This document shows, in pieces, positions 1 through 4,599 of a DNA stretch of 5,499 bases. The position numbers and the translations under genes are program-made. Origin of the DNA: Anaerolineae bacterium (GTDB taxonomy: Bacteria; Chloroflexota; Anaerolineae; JAFGEY01); assembly GCA_016929205.1 (NCBI GenBank), contig JAFGJF010000673.1, forward strand, positions 1 to 5,499. Direction: 5' to 3'. The number at the start of each line of letters is the position of its first letter. Within the stretch, counting starts at the first letter, position 1. The notes below the pieces were generated by a model. It ran no database searches and was not told where the DNA came from. It saw only the letters and a list, made by a program, of their open reading frames with translations.

Positions 1-670
1 CACCCGCGTCAATCTGATGAAGGGATACCTCTTTCCTGAATACGACACGCCGGTCAAAGTCGGCCGCAAAGTCGCCGTCGTTGGCGCTGGCAATGTGGCC
101 ATGGACTCGGCCCGCTGCGCGCTGCGCTTGGGAACCATCCAGGCCGCTGCCAAGGGCGAAGAGCCGCCAGAGGTGCACATTGTTTATCGCCGCTCGCGCC
201 AAGAGGTGCCCGCCCGCGCCGAAGAAGTGCACCACGCCGAACAAGAAGGTATCATCTTTGACTTTTTGACCAACCCGGTCGAGATTATGGGTGACGACAA
301 GGGCTGGGTATTGGGAATGCGCTGTGTCCGTATGGAACTGGGCGAACCCGATGACAGCGGACGCCGTCGGCCTATTCCCATCGAAGGCTCTGAATTTGAA
401 ATGGAAGTGGATACGGTGATCATGGCTCTGGGCACGCGCCCCAATCCCATCGTTTTCACCGACTCGGGCGGATTGGAACGCACGCGTTGGGGGACCGTGG
501 TTGCCAACGAAGAGACCGGCAAAGCGACCAAAGATGGCGTTTGGGCGGGCGGTGACGCCGTCACCGGCGCGGCAACCGTCATCAGCGCGATGGGCGCCGG
601 CAAGCGTGCCGCCGCCGACATTGACCGGCACTTGAACGGTAACCGCCAGCTGCATGGCGGCGAGAACTAG
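1..670 (+). CDS. gltA: NADPH-dependent glutamate synthase small subunit / NfnB-type flavin oxidoreductase, C-terminal half (5' truncated)
   Basis: The reading frame is open from base 2 and ends at TAG 668-670, leaving 222 residues of a family that is usually about 460 long, so the N-terminal half lies upstream. Seen in the fragment: a Rossmann glycine motif VVGAGNVAMD (fragment residues 26-35), YRRS with an adjacent arginine-rich stretch as expected for binding the NADPH 2'-phosphate, EVPARAEEVHHAEQEG, ALGTRPNP, and a C-terminal GGD...GAATVISAMGAGKRAA segment typical of the FAD-binding part. The family transfers electrons between NADPH and a partner through FAD and, in the missing N-terminus, usually Fe-S clusters. 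Members serve as glutamate synthase small subunit, as sulfide dehydrogenase alpha subunit (SudA), or as the NfnB subunit of ferredoxin:NADP oxidoreductase. The fragment cannot separate these; a ferredoxin-reductase-like gene just upstream would favour Nfn/Sud. The ATG at 17 is internal, because the codons before it (TRVNL) also match the family. The symbol is tentative. Confidence 0.9.
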   Translation, partial: TRVNLMKGYLFPEYDTPVKVGRKVAVVGAGNVAMDSARCALRLGTIQAAAKGEEPPEVHIVYRRSRQEVPARAEEVHHAEQEGIIFDFLTNPVEIMGDDKGWVLGMRCVRMELGEPDDSGRRRPIPIEGSEFEMEVDTVIMALGTRPNPIVFTDSGGLERTRWGTVVANEETGKATKDGVWAGGDAVTGAATVISAMGAGKRAAADIDRHLNGNRQLHGGEN

Positions 671-997
671 ATGGCTATCACGACGCAAATCAGCGGCGGC
701 GCGTGCGGCCTCAAGACCGTTATCAACGCCTCGTCTGCAGACGGCATGCACGTTACCTTGACGATCGAGAGCGACTGCCCGCAAATAACAGCGATGGCAG
801 CCGAGCTGACCAAGTTAAACGCCTTTGAGCAGGTCTTGCGCACGCCATTGCCCGACACCATCCCCCTGCGCCTGTCAGTCGAGCACAAGCTGCACACGAC
901 CTGCCTGGTGCCGGTTGGGATTTTGAAAAGCGTCGAAGCCGCCGCCGGGTTGGCCTTGCCCGCAGAATCGTGGATAAAGGTGATCAAATCCGAATGA
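671..997 (+). CDS. small three-cysteine protein, DUF6951-like
   Basis: This 108-residue protein has no signal peptide or membrane helix. Its three cysteines sit in distinct motifs: GGACG (C12), ESDCP (C36) and HTTCLVP (C78, preceded by H75). It ends with a GILKSVEAAAGLALP segment. From memory this pattern matches small uncharacterised proteins (DUF6951) found in anaerobes, including methanogens and Anaerolineae; I could not search for it. Spaced conserved Cys/His residues suggest metal or Fe-S binding or thiol chemistry, but that is inference. The ATG follows the TAG of the flavin oxidoreductase with no gap and in the same frame. Only a weak purine stretch (GGCGGCGAG, 656-664) precedes it, so translation is probably coupled to the upstream gene. 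Its 3' end overlaps the methyltransferase by four bases. This packing suggests a redox-related role alongside gene 1. Confidence 0.8.
   Translation: MAITTQISGGACGLKTVINASSADGMHVTLTIESDCPQITAMAAELTKLNAFEQVLRTPLPDTIPLRLSVEHKLHTTCLVPVGILKSVEAAAGLALPAESWIKVIKSE
978..985 (+). promoter_or_regulatory. extended Shine-Dalgarno for the methyltransferase
   Basis: AGGTGATC matches the 3' half of the full anti-Shine-Dalgarno complement (AAGGAGGTGATC). It lies inside the coding region of the preceding small protein and ends 8 bases before ATG 994. It favours that start over the in-frame GTG at 970, which would overlap the upstream gene by 28 bases and has no comparable site. Confidence 0.6.
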
Positions 998-1557
998 ATC
1001 TTTTTGATCACTTTGATTTCATAGCACCTTATTACGATCAGATCTTTATCCGGCAAGGTGTGCCCCTGTTGGCTGAATTCGTCGCTCCGGACCCAGCCCA
1101 ACGTTTGCTGGACGTGGGCGGCGGCACCGGACGGGTGGCACAATTTTTCGTCGGGCGCGTCGCCCAGATATGCATTCTCGATCCCTCGCCGCGTATGTTA
1201 ACCGAGGGCGGGCGCAAAGGGATCTGTGTCACGCGCGGCGAGGCCGAACGGATCCCGTTCGGGGCAAGCACCTTTGACCGGATCATCGTCGTCGACGCGT
1301 TTCACCACATGCGCGATCACCGCCAGGCCGTCCGAGAGTTTATGCGCGTGCTCAGGCCGGGTGGGCGGCTGGTCATCGAAGAGCCGGACATCGCTCACCG
1401 GGCAATCAAGCTGATCGCTTTGGCCGAGAAACTACTCTTGATGCGCAGCCGATTTTTCCCGGCCCAGGAGCTTGCCGGGCTGTTTGGACAGCTTGGTGTG
1501 CATCTGCGCATCGAACGCAATGGACACGTTTACTGGCTTGTTGTAGACAAAACCTAG
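994..1557 (+). CDS. class I SAM-dependent methyltransferase (Methyltransf_11 / UbiE-like)
   Basis: This 187-residue protein has a Rossmann-type methyltransferase fold. Seen: an N-terminal FDHFDFIAPYYDQIF helix typical of UbiE-like enzymes; motif I LLDVGGGTGRVA (residues 38-49), which binds S-adenosylmethionine; an acidic residue ending strand 2 (ILDPS, D63) expected to hold the ribose hydroxyls; GEAERIPF (82-89) near the adenine; FDRIIVVDAFHHM (94-106) as motif II; and the post-motif VLRPGGRLVIEEPD (119-132). It is shorter than quinone-biosynthesis UbiE enzymes (about 230-250) but looks complete, with final strands ending in YWLVVDKT. The substrate cannot be told; a small molecule or quinone-like acceptor is plausible. 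The start was chosen from the ATGA overlap with the previous stop and the internal AGGTGATC site. It is coupled to the three-cysteine protein and lies 12 bases before the secreted protein, in the same frame as it. Confidence 0.88.
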   Translation: MNLFDHFDFIAPYYDQIFIRQGVPLLAEFVAPDPAQRLLDVGGGTGRVAQFFVGRVAQICILDPSPRMLTEGGRKGICVTRGEAERIPFGASTFDRIIVVDAFHHMRDHRQAVREFMRVLRPGGRLVIEEPDIAHRAIKLIALAEKLLLMRSRFFPAQELAGLFGQLGVHLRIERNGHVYWLVVDKT

Positions 1558-1569
1558 ATCAGACTCTAT

Positions 1570-2724
1570 ATGAACAAACAAATTAAACGCCTATCGTTAA
1601 TTGTACTCTTGATTCTGCTTCCATCCGTGCTTACCTTTGCACAAACCGAGGTACCGCTCAAGAATGCAGACATGGAAGGTCCCCCACGGCAGACCCTCAA
1701 CGAAGGGACCAGTGTTTCGTCCTGGCTGGCAATAGATTGGTTTCCCTGGTCGGTTCTGGGTGACAGCGTCAATAACCGCGAAGTCGAATACAAACTGATC
1801 ACCCTGGAAACAGGCAGTACAGCCGATCTCAGAAGCCATGTCCATGGTGGCAATCACGCCCAACAATTCTTTACCAACGGTGGCACACACACCGCCGGAT
1901 TCTATCAACGGGTCCAGGTGCCGGCAAACGGCCGGGTCACATTTACGATCTGGGTACAAATACAAACCGGGCAAAAACTCATTTTTGTCGACAAGCGATA
2001 CGTGTCCGATCTGAGCGGCGGCGGTGGCAACTATTACGTCCAGGTGGGCATCGACCCCGTTGGCGCCACGCCGGCATATTTTAGCGCGCCGCTGCCGGAT
2101 ACCATTGCATGGTCCGAGCCTGTATGGGACATCAGCGCCTGGGGCACGGATGAAAAAGGCAATCCCGCGGATCTGTGGGTGCCGCTCTCGCTCACCGTTC
2201 AGGCGAAAGGCGAATGGGTGACCGTATACACACGCGGGCAGTGCAAGTATCCTACCAAGTACAATACGTCATTTTGGGATGATGCCAGCTTGACCGTGAC
2301 CGATCCGCCGACCCCTACCAGACCACCGCCTACAAACACGCCAGCCGTCTCACCTACAAACACGCCGGTACCGACCGAGACGCCAACCGCAACGCCGGAG
2401 GCAACGGTAACGCCGCTGGCGACGAATACACCGTCACCGACACCGGAACCCACTCACACGGCAACCGTCACCCCAACGCCAACGATGATGCCGACCTCGA
2501 CGTCGACACCGGATTGGACGCCGACGCCAACCTTGATCGTGGCTTTGAACCGGCCGACGGCAACGCCAACCCTGATCGTTTATCCGACTTGGACGCCTAC
2601 GCCCCAGCCTGCTTCGCGTATTCCCACAGAATGGATCGGAATTGGCGTCGTAGCCCTGATGGTTTTTGTGGCCATGGGCGCTCTTGGATTTGTACTGGGA
2701 CGAGTGCTGGGGAACAAACATTAA
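1570..2724 (+). CDS. secreted, membrane-anchored surface protein with beta-sandwich-like domain and Thr/Pro stalk
   Basis: 384 residues in four parts. Residues 1-24 form a signal peptide: basic MNKQIKR, a Leu/Ile core, and a likely cleavage after TFA (A24). Residues about 25-245 form an extracellular domain that begins NADMEG and contains [22 protein letters not shown], followed by [15 protein letters not shown]. This resembles carbohydrate-binding, galactose-binding-like jelly rolls common in Chloroflexota surface proteins; ligand unknown. Residues about 246-350 are a Thr/Pro stalk (PTNTP, TPTPT motifs), probably extended and perhaps glycosylated. Residues 356-376 form one membrane helix followed by a short tail with basic residues (RVLGNKH), which would leave the N-terminal domain outside. 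ATG 1570 is the first in-frame start after a TAG at 1555. No clear Shine-Dalgarno precedes it (ATCAGACTCTAT), so initiation may depend on ribosomes ending the methyltransferase 12 bases upstream. The stop is followed after 10 bases by plsX. Function is not recognised. Confidence 0.85.
   Translation: MNKQIKRLSLIVLLILLPSVLTFAQTEVPLKNADMEGPPRQTLNEGTSVSSWLAIDWFPWSVLGDSVNNREVEYKLITLETGSTADLRSHVHGGNHAQQFFTNGGTHTAGFYQRVQVPANGRVTFTIWVQIQTGQKLIFVDKRYVSDLSGGGGNYYVQVGIDPVGATPAYFSAPLPDTIAWSEPVWDISAWGTDEKGNPADLWVPLSLTVQAKGEWVTVYTRGQCKYPTKYNTSFWDDASLTVTDPPTPTRPPPTNTPAVSPTNTPVPTETPTATPEATVTPLATNTPSPTPEPTHTATVTPTPTMMPTSTSTPDWTPTPTLIVALNRPTATPTLIVYPTWTPTPQPASRIPTEWIGIGVVALMVFVAMGALGFVLGRVLGNKH
2305..2610 (+). 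repeat. low-complexity Thr/Pro coding repeat (stalk)
   Basis: This stretch is dominated by ACG/ACC and CCG/CCA/CCT codons encoding alternating Thr and Pro. Two exact or near-exact direct repeats stand out. CCTACAAACACGCC occurs at 2329-2342 and 2353-2366, 24 bases apart. ACGCCAACCTTGATCGT at 2524-2540 recurs at 2563-2579 with one change (T to C), 39 bases apart, encoding TPTLIV twice. Both spacings are multiples of three, consistent with stalk growth by in-frame duplication. Confidence 0.75.
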
Positions 2725-2729
2725 GGGAG
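2723..2729 (+). promoter_or_regulatory. Shine-Dalgarno of plsX
   Basis: AAGGGAG overlaps the TAA stop of the surface protein and lies 5 bases before ATG 2735. It settles the plsX start; an in-frame ATG at 2666 lies inside the membrane-anchor coding region of the previous gene. Confidence 0.7.
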
Positions 2730-2734
2730 CGATA

Positions 2735-3802
2735 ATGAAAATCGTAGTCGATGCAATGGGCGGTGACCACGCACCTGGTGTAGTCATCGATGGTGCGGTG
2801 CAGGCCATCAGAGAATATGGCGTCGATGTGATCCTGGTGGGGCGTGAGCCTGACATCAGACGCGAGCTGGCCCGCCACGACACAGACGGGCTCGCCCTAT
2901 CGATCGTCCATACCGACGACATGATCGAGATGGACGAACACGTCGACGCCCTCAAACGCAAAAAAGACGCCTCAATCCGGGTCGGCATGCGCCTGGTGCG
3001 CGATGGGCAGGCCGATGCGTTTTACTCAGCCGGCAATTCCGGTGCCGTGATGGCCTCGGCCATTTTTGACGTGCGCCGGATCAGGGGCATCAAACGGCCG
3101 GCCCTGGCTGTACTCTATCCCGCGGCCCCGACGCCGGCCTTGCTGATCGACAACGGAGCCAATACCGATCCTAAACCCGAAAACCTCGTTCAATTTGCAC
3201 AAATGGGTTCGGTTTATGTGGAAAAACTGTGGGGTATTCAACATCCTCGGGTGGCGATCGTCTCCAACGGTGAAGAGCCGGACAAGGGCAACCAACTGGT
3301 GCGCGAGACCCTGCCCTTGCTTGAAGAAAGCGGCCTCAATTTTGTCGGCAACGCCGAAGGCAAAGACATCACCAAGGGCATCGCCGACGTGATTGTTACC
3401 GATGGCTTTACGGGCAACGTGATCATCAAGCTGAGTGAAGGCCTGATCTCGTTTTTGGCCCGCTATTTCAAAAACCAACTGACCGGCGGCCTGTTAAATA
3501 AACTGGGGCTGCTGCTGATGCTGCCGGGTCTGATTTTGACCGTCCCCGGCCTCTTGTTACTGATCCCGGCCGTTTTGCGCGTTGCCAAACGTATAGACTA
3601 TCGTGAATACGGCGGGGCGCCTTTGTTGGGTGTGAATGGTGTCGTCCTGATCGGACACGGCAGATCGGATGCCAAGGCGATCAAAAACGGCATTCGTGCC
3701 GCCCGCGATATGGCCAATGCCGACCTGGTCCGCGTGATCAAGGAGGGCGTCGCCGATCAAGCGGTGACGAATCGAACCAAGCCGGGAGAGCGAGGAGAAT
3801 AG
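2735..3802 (+). CDS. plsX: phosphate acyltransferase PlsX
   Basis: PlsX converts acyl-ACP and phosphate to acyl-phosphate, which PlsY uses to acylate glycerol-3-phosphate in the first step of phospholipid synthesis. It works at the inner face of the membrane. The 355-residue product carries the family hallmarks: VDAMGGDHAP (5-14), SAGNSGA (98-104), NGEEPDKGN (178-186), DGFTGNV (223-229), EYGGAPLLGVNG and HGRSDAKAIKNGI near the C-terminus. Family length is about 330-345. The excess includes a very hydrophobic stretch at 257-281 in the region known to mediate membrane association in PlsX, built of three seven-residue units with Pro at 264, 271 and 278. The last 12-15 residues are charged and variable. 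The usual neighbours (fabH, fabD, acpP, plsY) are absent here. The stop TAG shares its last base with the GTG start of the next gene, implying coupled translation. Confidence 0.96.
   Translation: MKIVVDAMGGDHAPGVVIDGAVQAIREYGVDVILVGREPDIRRELARHDTDGLALSIVHTDDMIEMDEHVDALKRKKDASIRVGMRLVRDGQADAFYSAGNSGAVMASAIFDVRRIRGIKRPALAVLYPAAPTPALLIDNGANTDPKPENLVQFAQMGSVYVEKLWGIQHPRVAIVSNGEEPDKGNQLVRETLPLLEESGLNFVGNAEGKDITKGIADVIVTDGFTGNVIIKLSEGLISFLARYFKNQLTGGLLNKLGLLLMLPGLILTVPGLLLLIPAVLRVAKRIDYREYGGAPLLGVNGVVLIGHGRSDAKAIKNGIRAARDMANADLVRVIKEGVADQAVTNRTKPGERGE
3515..3577 (+). repeat. three in-frame 21-nt units encoding a hydrophobic heptad in PlsX
   Basis: The protein reads LMLPGLI, LTVPGLL and LLIPAVL (residues 261-281), that is, three consecutive seven-residue units of the form Leu-x-(Leu/Val/Ile)-Pro-(Gly/Ala)-(Leu/Val)-(Ile/Leu). 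The DNA units have diverged at third positions, so any duplication is old. The segment carries no charge and would be at home in a lipid bilayer. Confidence 0.7.
3792..3797 (+). promoter_or_regulatory. Shine-Dalgarno for the GTG start at 3802
   Basis: GAGGAG inside the last plsX codons ends 4 bases before GTG 3802. The spacing is slightly short, but the GTG overlaps the plsX stop (TAGTG), so re-initiation can help. No in-frame ATG occurs before residue 32, which lies within the first membrane helix. Confidence 0.55.
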
Positions 3803-4512
3803 TGGAGCCCTTTGCCAACGAGTCCAAAATACGGGTCAATGTCGAAATCGGCCGCTGGCTTTCGCTTGCCGGACTGGGCGTGCTGATTGTGGGTATGGTC
3901 ATTTCGGTGACCAAGCCCGAACTGGTCATCATCAGCTTGGCATGCTTGGTGTTGGGATTTTTGGCCAGCACGATCGGCGCCTATTACGGCAACCGTTGGA
4001 CCCGGAGCCCCAGAGCAGACGAGGCCTTGAACCAGGCACTCAAGGGGACGAGCAACAAGTATCACATGTATCACTATTTGCTTCCCCTGCCGCACGTCCT
4101 CTTGGGTCCGGCCGGATTGTTCCTCTTTCGTGTCTATTTGCACGAAGGACAGGTGACGTATGACGGAAAAAAGTGGAAGCAAAAGTTCAACCTGTTGCGC
4201 TTTCTGGGCTTTAGCGGCCAGGATACGCTGGCCGATCCGGTGAGAGACGCACAATATGACGCACAGCGTTTCTATACCTGGTTGAAAAAGCGACTGCCCG
4301 AAACCGAGATCCCCACGATCACACCTGTCATCGTTTTCATTCGCGATGGTGCGGAACTGGACGTCGCAGAAACGGATGTCCCGGTGCTCCAACGCAAGCA
4401 GCTCAAAGGCTGGATACGAAACAAACTCAAAGAACTGCCCGAGTTGCTGGATGAAGACGCATTGTATCATATTGAACGAACGATATTGGGCGACAAAGTC
4501 GACGAATTATGA
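3802..4512 (+). CDS. two-helix membrane protein with degenerate NERD-like domain
   Basis: 236 residues starting at GTG. Two membrane helices (about 19-36 and 41-60) are followed by a cytoplasmic domain whose layout matches the nuclease-related NERD domain (PF08378): a helix RADEALNQAL (71-80), YHMYHYLLPLPHVLLGPAGLFLF (87-109), GQVTYDGKKWKQK (116-128), then DPVRDAQYDAQRFYTWLKK (145-163) and a strand ITPVIVFI (173-180). In NERD proteins these positions usually read IDHVVIGP, E-x-K and a Gln after the NP motif. Here they are Pro97 before HV, Arg110 and Tyr112 in place of Glu and Lys, and Asp149 in place of Gln, so nuclease activity is unlikely. I recall similar uncharacterised proteins in Anaerolineae, so this may be a conserved non-catalytic family. 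The first base overlaps the plsX stop, suggesting an envelope-linked role. The assignment rests on motif reading, not on a search. Confidence 0.75.
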   Translation: MEPFANESKIRVNVEIGRWLSLAGLGVLIVGMVISVTKPELVIISLACLVLGFLASTIGAYYGNRWTRSPRADEALNQALKGTSNKYHMYHYLLPLPHVLLGPAGLFLFRVYLHEGQVTYDGKKWKQKFNLLRFLGFSGQDTLADPVRDAQYDAQRFYTWLKKRLPETEIPTITPVIVFIRDGAELDVAETDVPVLQRKQLKGWIRNKLKELPELLDEDALYHIERTILGDKVDEL

Positions 4513-4599
4513 TTGTCCCGCAGAGACCGGCTTTTAATGCCTCTCCTTGCGAGGGTGAAGCCCGGTTTCGTGACGCAAACCGGGAAGAGAGGAAATAAT
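4513..4599 (+). promoter_or_regulatory. structured 87-nt intergenic leader before the coiled-coil gene
   Basis: This is the only sizeable gap in the window. It contains a perfect 8-bp inverted repeat, CCCGGTTT (4561-4568) and AAACCGGG (4577-4584), with an 8-base loop. CCTCTC (4540-4545) is exactly complementary to GAGAGG (4587-4592), the Shine-Dalgarno of the next gene, and would enclose the stem-loop if paired. CCTC (4540-4543) can instead pair with GAGG (4551-4554), and ACCGGCTT (4526-4533) can pair with AAGCCCGGT (4558-4566) with one bulge. No T-run follows the hairpin on either strand, so it is not a normal terminator. A translation-control or RNA-processing role is inference. Confidence 0.45.
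4588..4593 (+). promoter_or_regulatory. Shine-Dalgarno of the coiled-coil gene
   Basis: AGAGGA ends 6 bases before ATG 4600 and supports that start. An in-frame ATG at 4537 would add 21 residues but has no good ribosome site and would put the stem-loop inside the coding region. Confidence 0.7.

Noticed and set aside
184..621. 145-codon minus-strand frame within the flavin oxidoreductase
   Set aside because: It overlaps strongly conserved oxidoreductase motifs, and its product is Ser/Arg/Pro-rich with no family resemblance.
643..660. 6-bp hairpin CCGCCA/TGGCGG at the end of the oxidoreductase gene
   Set aside because: It is within coding sequence, has a GC-rich short stem and no T-run, and is expected by chance in sequence of this composition.
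970..993. GTG start adding eight residues to the methyltransferase
   Set aside because: ATG 994 forms an ATGA overlap and has AGGTGATC at good spacing; the GTG has no such site.
2199..2453. Minus-strand frame rich in Val/Gly
   Set aside because: It is the complement of the Thr/Pro repeat codons of the surface protein stalk, not an independent gene.
2666..2734. Upstream ATG extending plsX by 23 residues
   Set aside because: It lies inside the membrane-anchor coding region of the previous gene. The family N-terminus begins at MKIVVDAMGGD (2735), which has AAGGGAG in front.
3757..4470. 237-codon open frame on the minus strand
   Set aside because: It lies opposite the plsX end and the NERD-like gene, which has motif support, membrane helices and a coupled start. 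The minus-strand product shows no recognisable domain.
4513..4538. Possible promoter TTGTCC ... TTTAAT
   Set aside because: The spacer is only 14 bases and both boxes are weak matches, so it is not supportable without transcript data.
4561..4584. Stem-loop as a rho-independent terminator
   Set aside because: The stem is perfect, but purine-rich sequence (AAGAGAGG) follows on the plus strand and no T-run follows on the minus strand.
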